NCBI RefSeq assembly: GCF_001428245.1
Contig: NZ_LMRV01000031.1
Coordinates: forward strand, 40,666 to 104,665
From: Paenibacillus sp. Soil522
GTDB lineage: Bacteria > Bacillota > Bacilli > Paenibacillales > Paenibacillaceae
Length of the DNA stretch: 64,000 nt
Direction: 5' to 3'
This document shows positions 54,644-63,929 of the stretch, in pieces. The translations under genes and the position numbers were made by a program. The notes under the pieces are model-generated. The model worked only from the letters and a program-made list of their open reading frames with translations, made no database searches and was not told the DNA's origin. Positions within the stretch are counted from its first letter, which is position 1; every line of letters starts with the position of its first letter.

Positions 54644-54842
54644 AATAGCGAAAGAAATTTTCCCTATTCATCATCATTTACCTATAAAGAGGAAACTAGA
54701 GAAAGAAAATTTCTCTATTTTCGAATAATGATCTGATTTCAGGCGGTCTAAAGAGATTATTTACAAAATAGCGAAAGAAATTTTCTCTATTTACATCCAA
54801 TAGGCATGTTTTTCGCAAATAGCGAAAAAAACTTTCCCTATT
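54644..54842. repeat. Four copies of a 25-base hairpin element (AATAGCGAAA family)
   Basis: Copies at 54644-54668, about 54695-54718, 54767-54792 and 54818-54842. Each begins AATAGnGAAA, has AAATTT-like centre and ends TTCYCTATT, so it can fold into a short stem. They lie between the 113-base units and the 3' end of pucR. No gene is present up to 54883. Confidence 0.7.
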
Positions 54843-54883
54843 AGCGGGCGATATGCTCATCTCAGCCAGCAGTTCTCACTCTC

Positions 54884-56560
54884 TCATGTTTTATCGGACA
54901 GGAACAGCGATTCCATCGCAAAAGCGGTGCGGAAACGAAGGCTCTCGACGGGATCGCGCAGATCACGGCCGGTGAGCCTTTCGCATTTTTCAAGGCGATA
55001 GGTGACGGTGTTGCGGTGAATGAACAGCTGCTTGGCAGTCTCCGCCAGCTGGCAATGCGTCTCATAGAAGGTACTGAGCGTCTTGAGCAGATCGCTGCGT
55101 TCTTTCCCTTCGATGCTTAACAAATCTTTGAACGTTTCTTCGTAATACTCCCGAAGCTCCTCCTTCGGAATCATCCGCAGCAGATTGTTGAAGTTTTTGG
55201 CGCGATACGGCTGAACGAACTGCTTCTTGCGCGCGTCGTAGCCGGTTTGGAGCGCTTCGATCGCTTCTTTGTAGGATAGCGGAATATCGGGAAGCTGCGA
55301 TACCGGATTGCCGACGCCGACCGAGATTGGAATGCCGTGCACCATGCTCAGGTTGCTGACCATTTGCTTTAGCTGCTCGAGAAATTTGCTTTCCTTGCCT
55401 TCAGTCACTTTTTGGCCCCCGTGCAGCGCAATGAGGAAGCAGAAATATTCGTTTTTCGTAAACAGAACAAAGCGAAGATCAAGCTTCGAAAATTCGCTCT
55501 TCAGCAGGTTGTAGTGGCGGTCGCGTTCGGAAATAAAGCGGCCGTCCGACTCGAGCGTGCTGGAGGGACGAAGTAAATCGAAGGAGGTATCACGCTTGGC
55601 GACTACGCTGATATATACAGGATGGTTCAGCAGACCATAGTTTTTACTGCGGTGCAGAAGCTCCTGCTCGGAAGTGATCAAGCCGTCGACGAAGTCGGAG
55701 AAAAACTCGTTTTTGTACCGCCGCGACCGCTCCTTTACCGCTTGCTTCTTCATGAGCTCCAGTCCGATGACGTTAGCTGCTTGTTCCATCGCATGCTTCG
55801 TGAGGTTGCTGAACTGCTTGCTTATATCGCTCGTTAAGGCGATCAAATAGCCCTCCAGCTGAAAGGTGACGATCGGATGCAGTTCGACTGCCGAATAGAG
55901 CGTGCCTTCGGACAACTGCGGCGGCAGCTGGAACGTAAAGGAGCCGTGCAGCGAGGGTGAAGCAAGCTCCGTATGAAGCTCGCCCGGCAGCTTAAGGTAC
56001 AGCTCCTCAGTCAACCTGCTGGAGCGGAAAAGCAGTCCGGCATGTTGATTCATAAGCATGACCGGCGAATCGATCAGGTGAGCCAGCGCTTCGATAACAT
56101 CCTCGGTGCTCTTGCCCTGCATGATCATTTGAGAAAATTGCTTATGCGTCGTTAACGCATAGTTCAGCTCATCGGTACGTTTCTCCAAAATGTGACTGAG
56201 CGAGTAATTGGATATATCGCCGAGCGATTGCTCCAGAGAGAGCTCAATTATCGGAAATTGAAGCTTCTCCGCGCACTGCAGCACATCCTTCGGAATCTCC
56301 TGCAAAAATCGCTTCGTCTTAATGGCCAGTCCGGCACAGCCGACCTTAGCCATGTTTGATACGAGGGACAGCAGCGCTTCCGGATGATCCTTCATCGCGT
56401 AGCCGGTCGTGAGGAGCAGCTCCTGCGGCTTTAAATAATTAATAATATCAGGTGCGTCCATGATGTTGACCGATTGGACGCTATTTGTCATGCCGTCATG
56501 TCCGGCAACCACTTTTGCGTTCGCGTAAATAGGAAGAGTGATGAGCTCTTTAAGCAGCAT
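54884..56560 (-). CDS. pucR: PucR-family transcriptional regulator of ureide catabolism
   Basis: A 558-residue regulator. N-terminal PucR domain (about 1-125; LPIYANAKVVAGHDGMTNSVQSVNIMDAPDI, the family signature), a GAF/GGDEF-like middle domain (about 290-430, ISVGVGNPVSQLPDIPLSYKEAIEAL), and the C-terminal helix-turn-helix (QLAETAKQLFIHRNTVTYRLEKCERLTGRDLRDP). In Bacillus PucR activates purine and allantoin genes in response to allantoin or allantoate. Here it is divergent from an ABC importer and three ureide genes, which are the probable targets. ATG with a weak upstream site. The 190-base divergent region contains AT-rich promoter-like stretches. Confidence 0.9.
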   Translation of the reverse strand: MLLKELITLPIYANAKVVAGHDGMTNSVQSVNIMDAPDIINYLKPQELLLTTGYAMKDHPEALLSLVSNMAKVGCAGLAIKTKRFLQEIPKDVLQCAEKLQFPIIELSLEQSLGDISNYSLSHILEKRTDELNYALTTHKQFSQMIMQGKSTEDVIEALAHLIDSPVMLMNQHAGLLFRSSRLTEELYLKLPGELHTELASPSLHGSFTFQLPPQLSEGTLYSAVELHPIVTFQLEGYLIALTSDISKQFSNLTKHAMEQAANVIGLELMKKQAVKERSRRYKNEFFSDFVDGLITSEQELLHRSKNYGLLNHPVYISVVAKRDTSFDLLRPSSTLESDGRFISERDRHYNLLKSEFSKLDLRFVLFTKNEYFCFLIALHGGQKVTEGKESKFLEQLKQMVSNLSMVHGIPISVGVGNPVSQLPDIPLSYKEAIEALQTGYDARKKQFVQPYRAKNFNNLLRMIPKEELREYYEETFKDLLSIEGKERSDLLKTLSTFYETHCQLAETAKQLFIHRNTVTYRLEKCERLTGRDLRDPVESLRFRTAFAMESLFLSDKT

Positions 56561-56778
56561 GACAGCACCACCAATAATTTAATGTTATATTTATTGACAT
56601 GAATATATCACTTATGCCGTAAGGTGTAAATGTATAATTGTGTAGACTAGTCAATGATCTTAGGTGATTTTTAGCTAATGCGCACAATGACAACGACTTA
56701 GATTCGGATTATGATGTAGCTATACATCACCGATACATGTGATATAAGCTTACAATGATATGGATTGGGGTTGAAGAA

Positions 56779-57546
56779 ATGAAGTTGGTCGTAAACCAGG
56801 TTGGGAAGAGCTTTGGAAGCAGAACGATTTTGAAAAATGTAGATCTCATGGTTAACTCACACGAGTTTATTTGCATACTTGGCCATAGCGGATGCGGCAA
56901 ATCGACGCTGTTAAATATGATTGCGGGTTACCTTCTGCCCGATGACGGCTCCATTACGGTAGATGGAGAAGAGATTAAGGGTCCTTCGAAGACGCGGGGA
57001 ATGGTGTTTCAGGATCATGCTTTATTTCCTTGGATGACGATAAAGGACAACATCGCCTTTGGTCCTGAGGTGCAGAAGGTACCAAAGGCGCAGGCGAAGG
57101 CAACGGCGATGGAGTTTCTTAAGCTGGTTGGACTTGAGCAATATGCGTCGCATTATCCGGGGGAGTTGTCGGGCGGCATGAAGCAGCGCGTCGGCATTGC
57201 GAGGGCGCTTGCGAGCAAACCGGATATTTTACTTATGGATGAGCCGTTTGGAGCGCTTGACGTACTGACGCGGGAGACGATGCGGGTCGAGCTGCAAAAG
57301 ATTTGCAGCCAGCTGAAGCCGACGATCTTGTTCGTCACACACAGCATTAGCGAGGCGGTTTACCTGGCTGACCGCGTAGTGGTCATGAAGCATGGCGAGA
57401 TTGCAGATATTTTCGAGGTTGGCATTAAGCACCCGCGTTCTTCTCATTCCGCCGGCTTTGGCGAAATGATGAGCCGGATTGAACGGGTTCTAATGGATGA
57501 GGAGCATCTGGGGATTGCTTCTGCTTCTGCGAAGGTGGGGTCGTAA
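56779..57546 (+). CDS. NitT/TauT-type ABC transporter ATPase, probably for ureides
   Basis: Cytoplasmic ATPase subunit, 255 residues. Walker A GHSGCGKST, Q loop FQDHALFPWM, signature LSGGMKQRVG, Walker B ILLMDEPFGALD and H-loop His in FVTHSISEA. The family with Phe-Pro-Trp after the Q loop serves nitrate, taurine, aliphatic sulfonates and pyrimidine precursors. ATG 56779 opens the conserved domain; a frame from 56755 adds eight residues without a better ribosome binding site. It overlaps the permease by one base. Position between pucR and allantoinase points to allantoin or a related ureide or purine as substrate. Confidence 0.9.
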   Translation: MKLVVNQVGKSFGSRTILKNVDLMVNSHEFICILGHSGCGKSTLLNMIAGYLLPDDGSITVDGEEIKGPSKTRGMVFQDHALFPWMTIKDNIAFGPEVQKVPKAQAKATAMEFLKLVGLEQYASHYPGELSGGMKQRVGIARALASKPDILLMDEPFGALDVLTRETMRVELQKICSQLKPTILFVTHSISEAVYLADRVVVMKHGEIADIFEVGIKHPRSSHSAGFGEMMSRIERVLMDEEHLGIASASAKVGS

Positions 57547-58427
57547 TGAACGGAGCGAATTTATCTGCTGTGAAGGATACAGGAGCGGGGTCGGCCGCAT
57601 TAGCTAAGGCGGCGGTAATAGGCAAACGCCCCCCTGCGCTAAGCCGATTTTTTCAGAAATATAATATTCTCCCGTCTATCTTGTTCTTTGTGTTCTGGGA
57701 GCTGTTTTCCAGATTGAACGAAACCGCCAAGTTTTTTAATCCTAACTTCCTTCCGGCTCCGACGGTGCTGCTGTCGGAGGGCTGGGAGCTGGCGAAAACA
57801 GGGATTATTACAGACAGCCTTATTTCAAGCACGATCCGGATTGCTTTAGGGTTTGTGATCGGGAGCGCAGCAGCGGTGGGGCTTGGCGTCATTATGAGCA
57901 AGTTCAAAACGGTGGAGCGGTGGTTTTCGCCGATTCTCAATTTGGTAGGGCCGATTCCGACTCTGGCGCTCCTGCCCTTGTTCATTATCTGGTTCGGCAT
58001 CGGCGAGTTTCCAAAGGTGCTGCTTATTGCATGGACCACGTTTATCCCGGTGCTCGTATACACGCTCGACGGCTTCAAGTCGGTGCCTTCGACTCTGATT
58101 CGCTCGGCGCTCAGCTTAGGCGCGACGGAGCGGCAAATTTTTACGAGGGTGATGCTTCCGTCTGCTATTCCGAATTTTCTCGTTGGCGCGCAGGTAAGTC
58201 TCGGCCTATCCTTCTCGGCCCTCATTGTCTCCGAAATGATGGGTGCAAAGTCGGGGCTTGGCTACATTATCGTTGACGCAAGAAATTATCTCAAAATAAC
58301 GAATATGTTCATTGCCATCATTTTGATTGGCTTGGAATACAGCTTGTTCTCCTACCTGTTGAAGCTAGTTGAGAGGAGGGTTATGGCTTGGCGTAAAGGC
58401 GGGCTTCGAGATGCCATCGAGAAGTAA
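57546..58427 (+). CDS. NitT/TauT-type ABC transporter permease
   Basis: A 293-residue membrane subunit with six predicted segments (from ILPSILFFVFWELFSRL on). The SsuC/TauC-type docking loop reads LIRSALSLGATERQIFTRVMLPSAIP, and FIIWFGIGEFPKVLLIAWTTFIPV is typical of the family. Coupled to the ATPase by the TAATG overlap. The N-terminal tail of about 35 residues is Ala/Gly rich and cytoplasmic. It forms the channel of the importer in the ureide cluster. Confidence 0.9.
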   Translation: MNGANLSAVKDTGAGSAALAKAAVIGKRPPALSRFFQKYNILPSILFFVFWELFSRLNETAKFFNPNFLPAPTVLLSEGWELAKTGIITDSLISSTIRIALGFVIGSAAAVGLGVIMSKFKTVERWFSPILNLVGPIPTLALLPLFIIWFGIGEFPKVLLIAWTTFIPVLVYTLDGFKSVPSTLIRSALSLGATERQIFTRVMLPSAIPNFLVGAQVSLGLSFSALIVSEMMGAKSGLGYIIVDARNYLKITNMFIAIILIGLEYSLFSYLLKLVERRVMAWRKGGLRDAIEK

Positions 58428-58493
58428 CGCTGCATACCGAAGGAAAGAGCAAGGCGAAAAACAACTATAAAGAGAAAAGTGGAGGGAATATCG

Positions 58494-59582
58494 ATGAAAA
58501 AATCGGGAAATTGGTTCAAATCTGCAATTGTACTCACATCATTAACATTTGTGCTTGCTGCCTGCGGCGGAAACAATGTCGCCCCAGCGGATACGAACGA
58601 AGGCGCGGCATCGAATGCGCCAGCCTCCACGAAGCTGGAGACGGTGGATCTGACACTGGTTGGCGTTCGCGACGCTCAAATTTCCTCGCAGCAAATCATT
58701 GCCGATAAGCTTGGTTATTTCAAGGAAGAGGGACTTAACGTAACGAGTCAACTGATCGAGAGCGGCCCGGATATCGGACCGATGGTTGCCGGTGGAAGCG
58801 CCCCTGTTAGCATTCAAACGAACTTTATGGATATTATTCTTAAATCAACCGATATTCCAGTCAAAATCATTGCTCCGCTCGCACAAATTGCCGGAACGCA
58901 AGCAGTGGTAGGCGGGGGCAAGCTTGAACTGAAGAGCGCGAAGGATCTCGAGGGCAAAACGATCGGTATTCCAAGCGGCGCTGACGTCACGATAGCCATT
59001 AACAACATGGCAAAAGAGCTGGGCGTAGACGCAAGCAAAATCAAATACGTTAACCTGGCGCCGAGCGACGCAGTCGTGGCTTTGGAGAAGGGCGACATCG
59101 ATGCGCTGGCTGCTTGGGAGCCGTTCATTACGAAGGCAATCCAAGGCGGCGGCAAATTCCTCTTCAGCGGAACGAAGAGCGAGCTGCCTGACAAACAAGG
59201 CGACGTGAACTGGATGAGCGTGCATACGACGATCCAAGTATCCGATGATTTCATTGCGAAAAATCCGAACACGCTGAAGGCTGTGCTGCGGGCTTTGAAG
59301 AAAGCGACGGACTACATCAATGACAACCGTGAGGAAGCGATCAAAACGCTGGCTCCTGAGCTGCACCTAACCGAGGAAGAACTTACGCAAATTATGAGCC
59401 GTAACGTGTATTCGATGGAGGTTGGAGATACCTACGTGAACGGCAGCAACGGCCCTGCTGTCGGCGAGTACCTGAAGTCGGTCGGCAACATCAAGACGAT
59501 TCCGGCGTCAGCATCCTACCATGATCTAAGCCTGCTGAAGGAAGTGGACCCAAGCTTGATCGTGACGGATCTGAAGGAATAG
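58494..59582 (+). CDS. NitT/TauT-type substrate-binding lipoprotein
   Basis: A 362-residue solute-binding protein of the NMT1/THI5-like (SsuA/TauA) group. The signal peptide ends at the lipobox VLAAC. The mature part has VDLTLVGVRDAQISSQQIIADKLGYFKEEGL, LEGKTIGIPSGADVTIAINNMAKELG and ALEKGDIDALAAWEPFITKA, all typical. ATG 58494 follows GGAGGG by seven bases. It belongs with the preceding ATPase and permease; the ligand in this setting would be allantoin, a ureide or a purine breakdown product. A terminator follows, so the enzymes downstream may have their own promoter. Confidence 0.9.
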   Translation: MKKSGNWFKSAIVLTSLTFVLAACGGNNVAPADTNEGAASNAPASTKLETVDLTLVGVRDAQISSQQIIADKLGYFKEEGLNVTSQLIESGPDIGPMVAGGSAPVSIQTNFMDIILKSTDIPVKIIAPLAQIAGTQAVVGGGKLELKSAKDLEGKTIGIPSGADVTIAINNMAKELGVDASKIKYVNLAPSDAVVALEKGDIDALAAWEPFITKAIQGGGKFLFSGTKSELPDKQGDVNWMSVHTTIQVSDDFIAKNPNTLKAVLRALKKATDYINDNREEAIKTLAPELHLTEEELTQIMSRNVYSMEVGDTYVNGSNGPAVGEYLKSVGNIKTIPASASYHDLSLLKEVDPSLIVTDLKE

Positions 59583-59634
59583 AAGGTTGAGAATGGAGCA
59601 AGCCCGCCGGGTTTAGGGCAGCTTGCGATACAGG

Positions 59635-59677
59635 AAAATCGGGCCGCTGACCTCGTAGTCCGCGGCCCTGATTTTTT
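59635..59677. terminator. Terminator after ureide ABC importer
   Basis: Stem AATCGGGCCGC / GCGGCCCTGATT with six T following, about 55 bases after the binding-protein stop. Confidence 0.8.
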
Positions 59678-59797
59678 GGAAGGATACCAGCGGGCATTTG
59701 GCGAAAGGAGTAGGGGGAAGCTCATTATCCATGAGGATAGCTTCGTGGCGGGTGAAGTTGAACTCACTAAGCTGGCGTATCGTTGTTCGAGGGGGAA

Positions 59798-59823
59798 AAA
59801 TAGTGAAGCCAGCTTCACTATTT
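59798..59823. promoter_or_regulatory. Perfect palindrome in the 59583-59910 interval
   Basis: Arms AAATAGTGAAG and CTTCACTATTT with a four-base centre, about 90 bases ahead of the allantoinase start. It may be an operator or an RNA hairpin. The interval holds no gene. Confidence 0.45.
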
Positions 59824-59910
59824 GGCTGGATTGCCTCATAAACTGCATTAGAGTGTATATGCGTATAGATGGCGCTGTTAACCATATATCGAGAAAGGCA
59901 GGGGTGTTGG

Positions 59911-61281
59911 ATGGGCGGACAAGATAAGCTGGATTTCATTATAAAAAACGGCACCGTCGTATTAAAGAATGAGGTGAGAGTGCTCGATATTGGCATAAAA
60001 GCGGGAAAGATCGTTCAGCTTGGTGAAGAGCTGGATGGCGGAAATGCCGCTGCGCTTCAGGATGCGGCGGGACTAACCGTCATGGCCGGCATGATCGATG
60101 TCCACGTACATCTGAATGAGCCTGGCTTAGGTGAATGGGAGGGCTTTGAGACTGGCTCCGCGGCGCTCGCGGCCGGCGGCTGCACGACCTATGTCGATAT
60201 GCCGCTGAACGGTATTCCGCCTACGGTTACCGTGAATGCTTTGGAGCAAAAGCTTGCCGCCGCGAAGGATAGATCGTATGTGGACTACGCTATTTGGGGT
60301 GGATTAGTGCCGGGGAAGCTGCATGAGTTAATTCCGCTGCACGAGGCGGGAGTCATCGGCTTTAAGGCGTTTATGTCATCGCCAGGCGACCCGAGCGAGG
60401 ATGCGTTCCGCGAGGTAGACGATTACACGCTGTTCGAGGGGATGAAAATAATCGCAAGCTTGAACAAGGTGCTTGCACTGCATGCCGAGAGTGAACCGAT
60501 TGTTGCCAAACTGGGCCAAGCTATGCGGGCGGAAGGGCGTCTGGCTCCGGCCGATTACGTGGCCTCAAGGCCAATCATTGCCGAGCTGGAGGCGATTAAC
60601 CGGGCACTCTTCTATGCCGAACAAACGGGCTGCGCGCTTCATTTTGTCCATATCAGCAGCGAGGCTGGCATACATTTGATTACGCAGGCGCGCGGGCGCG
60701 GGTTGAACGTAACGGTGGAAACCTGTCCGCACTATTTGACCCTGTCGGCGGCGGATTTGGATCGTAAGGGCGCGGTCGCCAAGTGTTCGCCGCCGCTGCG
60801 GGACGCTTCGGAGCGGGAGAAGCTCTGGCGGGCCATAGCGGAAGGCCGTGTCGATATGATTTCGTCGGATCATTCGCCTTGTCCGGCCTCCATGAAGGAA
60901 GCGGATAATTTCTTCGATGCGTGGGGCGGCATTGCCGGCGCGCAAAGCTCGATGGAGCTCGTTATCGGGGAAGGGCATGTAAAGCGCGGCTTGCCGCTTA
61001 CGTTGCTAAGCGAGCTGCTTGCAGCCGGGCCGGCCCGGCGGTTTGGATTACAGGCCGCGAAGGGTGAAATACGAATTGGCGCAGATGCCGACCTTGTTCT
61101 AATCGATTTGAACAAGTCTTATATTTTGGAAGAGGGGCAATTGTATCAACGGCACAAGCATAGTCCGTATATTGGGGAAGAGCTTCATTGCAAAGTAACG
61201 GCTACTTATTTGCGCGGTCAGAAGGTATACGGGGAAGATACGGGAATCGGCGAAAGCAAGACGGGTCGGTGGGTGAGATAG
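59911..61281 (+). CDS. allB: Allantoinase
   Basis: Metal-dependent amidohydrolase of 456 residues opening the hydantoin ring of allantoin to allantoate. First metal motif IDVHVHLNEPG, bridging Lys in IGFKAFMSSPGD, His in LALHAESEP and FVHISSEAG, catalytic Asp in ISSDHSPCPA. The allantoinase-specific DMPLNGIPPTV is present, which separates it from dihydroorotase. ATG 59911 follows AGGCAGGGGTG; an in-frame ATG at 59869 lacks a site. First enzyme of the ureide set (pucH in Bacillus naming), followed 29 bases later by allantoate amidohydrolase. Confidence 0.93.
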   Translation: MGGQDKLDFIIKNGTVVLKNEVRVLDIGIKAGKIVQLGEELDGGNAAALQDAAGLTVMAGMIDVHVHLNEPGLGEWEGFETGSAALAAGGCTTYVDMPLNGIPPTVTVNALEQKLAAAKDRSYVDYAIWGGLVPGKLHELIPLHEAGVIGFKAFMSSPGDPSEDAFREVDDYTLFEGMKIIASLNKVLALHAESEPIVAKLGQAMRAEGRLAPADYVASRPIIAELEAINRALFYAEQTGCALHFVHISSEAGIHLITQARGRGLNVTVETCPHYLTLSAADLDRKGAVAKCSPPLRDASEREKLWRAIAEGRVDMISSDHSPCPASMKEADNFFDAWGGIAGAQSSMELVIGEGHVKRGLPLTLLSELLAAGPARRFGLQAAKGEIRIGADADLVLIDLNKSYILEEGQLYQRHKHSPYIGEELHCKVTATYLRGQKVYGEDTGIGESKTGRWVR

Positions 61282-61310
61282 ATTTTGCTAACAGAATAGG
61301 AGGAACAGCT

Positions 61311-62597
61311 ATGGAGCGAAGCGTATGTCTCTCTCCGCAGGAGAAGGAGCAGCTGTTATCGTATTTTGAGACGCAGGTTATGCAGGTGTTGAATTGGCTG
61401 GCTGCATTTAGCCCGGATGAAGAAGGCGGCATTACGCGGCTGCTTTACACGGAAGGCTGGCTGGAGACGCAGCTGGCGCTGGCGGAGAAAATGGCAGGCT
61501 GCGGCCTTAAGACGGAATTTGATCATGTCGGCAACTTATTCGGAAAATTACAGGGCGAGGATTTGGATGCGCCTTCTATTATAACGGGGTCCCATATTGA
61601 TACGGTTGTTCAAGGGGGCATGTATGACGGGGCTTATGGCATTGCGGCTGGCTTGCTTGCGCTGGACTATTTACAGCGGCAATTCGGCAAGCCGAAGCGA
61701 ACGCTTGAGATCGTCTCCCTCTGTGAAGAGGAAGGCAGCCGGTTTCCGATGGCCTATTGGGGCTCGGGCAGCATTGTCGGGAAACGGAACTTCGAGCAAA
61801 TCGTCCATTTGCAGGATTCGTATGAAGTATTTTTCGCGGATGCGATGCAGCGGTGCGGCTTTGGCGAGGGAACGGGCAGGGATAGCCGGCGTTCCGATAT
61901 TGGAGCCTTTATTGAAGTGCATATCGAGCAGGGGGCCGTGCTTGAGAAGGAAGGCATAGCTATCGGCGTGGTGGACACGATTGCGGGCCAGCGAAGGCTG
62001 AAGTTTGAAGTGATCGGCGAAGCCAATCATGCGGGAACGACACCGATGCATATGAGAAGGGATGCGCTTGAGGGTGTGAGCGTAATGATTCAGGCGCTCC
62101 GCCAAGAGGCGGTCCGGATCGGAGCGCCTCTTGTGGCAACCGTTGGCAGGCTGCAGGTGCAGCCGAATGTGCCGAATGTCGTGCCGGGCAAGGTGGTTTT
62201 TACGTTAGATGCGCGCCATGACGATGAGCAGGCGCTCGATAGCTTTTGCCAGTGGGTGATGAAGGAGTTTACCTCTCTGGCGGCCCAGCGGCAGCTTGCC
62301 ATTCATGGAACGGAATGGTTCAGGGAAGAGCCGGTTCCTATGAACGACAAGCTCAAAAAGAAAATGGACGACGTTTGCGGCAAGCTGGCCATCTCCTCGA
62401 AACGGATGGTAAGCGGAGCCGGGCATGATGCCCAAATGTTTGAGCATCTTTGTCCGACTGCCATGCTGTTCGTTCCGAGCAGAAGTGGCATTTCGCATTC
62501 GCCTGAGGAATATACGGAGCCCCGCGATCTCGCGGTTGGCGTTCTCGTGCTGACAGAGCTGCTTTATCGACTAGGCTATGAGGGGGAAGAGCTATGA
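61311..62597 (+). CDS. allC: Allantoate amidohydrolase
   Basis: Zinc/manganese M20-family amidohydrolase of 428 residues (pucF in Bacillus), converting allantoate to ureidoglycine with release of ammonia and carbon dioxide. Metal-binding motifs: GSHIDTVVQGGMYDGAYGI, SLCEEEGSRFP, FIEVHIEQG, and SGAGHDAQ near the end with HSPEEYT. The lid domain carries NHAGTTPMHMRRDAL. ATG 61311 follows AGGAGGA by seven bases; a longer frame from 61188 runs into allantoinase. The stop overlaps the pucG start (ATGA). Confidence 0.93.
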   Translation: MERSVCLSPQEKEQLLSYFETQVMQVLNWLAAFSPDEEGGITRLLYTEGWLETQLALAEKMAGCGLKTEFDHVGNLFGKLQGEDLDAPSIITGSHIDTVVQGGMYDGAYGIAAGLLALDYLQRQFGKPKRTLEIVSLCEEEGSRFPMAYWGSGSIVGKRNFEQIVHLQDSYEVFFADAMQRCGFGEGTGRDSRRSDIGAFIEVHIEQGAVLEKEGIAIGVVDTIAGQRRLKFEVIGEANHAGTTPMHMRRDALEGVSVMIQALRQEAVRIGAPLVATVGRLQVQPNVPNVVPGKVVFTLDARHDDEQALDSFCQWVMKEFTSLAAQRQLAIHGTEWFREEPVPMNDKLKKKMDDVCGKLAISSKRMVSGAGHDAQMFEHLCPTAMLFVPSRSGISHSPEEYTEPRDLAVGVLVLTELLYRLGYEGEEL

Positions 62598-63820
62598 AGG
62601 CTTATAAGGATTTATCGCCATCGCCGCGCACGATCATGACACCGGGCCCGGTGGAGGTCGATCCGCGGGTGCTGCGGGCGATGTCTTTTCCGATATTGGG
62701 ACAGTTTGATCCTGAGTTTACGGCGTTAATGAATGAAACGATGGGGATGCTGCGGGAGCTGTTCAAGACGGATAACGAGTGGGCATTTCCGGTGGATGGG
62801 ACGTCCCGTTCCGGAATTGAAGCGGTACTTGTTGGTTTAATCGAGCCGGGGGATAAGGTGCTTGTGCCGATTTACGGTCGGTTCGGGCATTTGCTGACGG
62901 AGATTGCGGCGCGGTGCGGCGCGGAGATCGTGACGCTGGAGAAAGAATGGGGCAGCGTGTTTGAAACGGAGGAAATCATTAGCGCCATAAAGGAGCATCA
63001 GCCTAAGCTTGTAGCACTTGTCCATGGCGAGACGTCGACGGGGAGGCTGCAGCCGCTTGAAGGCATAGGACAAGTGTGCAGGGAAGTTGATGCGCTATTC
63101 GTTGTAGATGCGGTTGCTACGATTGGCGGCATCGAAGTGGCGACGGATCGGCTGCTTATTGATGCCGTTATCGGCGGCACGCAAAAATGCTTATCCGTGC
63201 CGGCGGGCATGGCTCCGATCACATACAATAAACGGGCGGAAGCGAAGCTGCAGAGCCGCAAAAAAATTGAAAGAGGGCTGCTGCTCCAGGATGGCGGGGA
63301 GGATCCGCTGCTGCGCCCGATTCAGAGCAATTATTTGGATTTGAGCCAGCTTCAGGACTATTGGAGTCCGGCGCGGCTCAATCATCATACGGAAGCGACC
63401 TCGATGCTTTATGCGCTGCGCGAAGGGCTGCGTCTTGTGCTGGAAGAAGGGCTTGAGGCGCGTTTTGCCCGGCATCGCGAGCACGAAGGCGCGCTGATTG
63501 CCGGTTTGGAGGCAATGGGCCTGCGCTTGTATGGCGACCCGTCCTGCAAAATGACCGTGGTAACGTGTATTGAAATACCCGCCGGGGTAGACGGCGAATC
63601 CGCAAGATCGATGATGCTCGACCATTTCGGCATCGAAATCGCCAGCTCCTTCGGACCCCTGAAGGGTAAAATATGGCGTATCGGCACAATGGGCTACAGC
63701 TGCAGCAAACGAAACGTGCTTCTCACGCTTAGCGCGCTGGAAGCTGTGCTGCTGCGCCACGGCCATCAGCTGAAAGCGGGCCGTTCGCTGCAAGCTGCGA
63801 TGGATGCCTACGGGATGTAG
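62594..63820 (+). CDS. pucG: (S)-ureidoglycine--glyoxylate aminotransferase
   Basis: PLP class V aminotransferase of 408 residues, passing the amino group of ureidoglycine to glyoxylate and giving glycine and oxalurate, the last visible step of the pathway. N-terminal TPGPVEVDPRVLRAMSFPILGQFDPEF is the family mark; the PLP lysine is in DAVIGGTQKCLSVPAG. Overlaps allC by four bases. Alanine-glyoxylate aminotransferase is related, but the position after allB and allC fits PucG. No clear terminator follows; a GCAGGG/CCCTGC stem lies near 63836-63864. Confidence 0.92.
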   Translation: MKAYKDLSPSPRTIMTPGPVEVDPRVLRAMSFPILGQFDPEFTALMNETMGMLRELFKTDNEWAFPVDGTSRSGIEAVLVGLIEPGDKVLVPIYGRFGHLLTEIAARCGAEIVTLEKEWGSVFETEEIISAIKEHQPKLVALVHGETSTGRLQPLEGIGQVCREVDALFVVDAVATIGGIEVATDRLLIDAVIGGTQKCLSVPAGMAPITYNKRAEAKLQSRKKIERGLLLQDGGEDPLLRPIQSNYLDLSQLQDYWSPARLNHHTEATSMLYALREGLRLVLEEGLEARFARHREHEGALIAGLEAMGLRLYGDPSCKMTVVTCIEIPAGVDGESARSMMLDHFGIEIASSFGPLKGKIWRIGTMGYSCSKRNVLLTLSALEAVLLRHGHQLKAGRSLQAAMDAYGM

Positions 63821-63929
63821 CGGATTTGTTGTACAGCAGGGTGCAGTCTGCGGGCTGCCCTGCGTATAACGAGCTGCGTGATCTGCACCTTCGTATCATC
63901 AGTCAGGTGGCCAGCCGTAAGTGTAACGA

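Noticed and set aside
54251..54842. CRISPR array
   Set aside because: Repeats are palindromic elements with conserved rather than unique spacers, irregular in spacing, and no cas gene is nearby.
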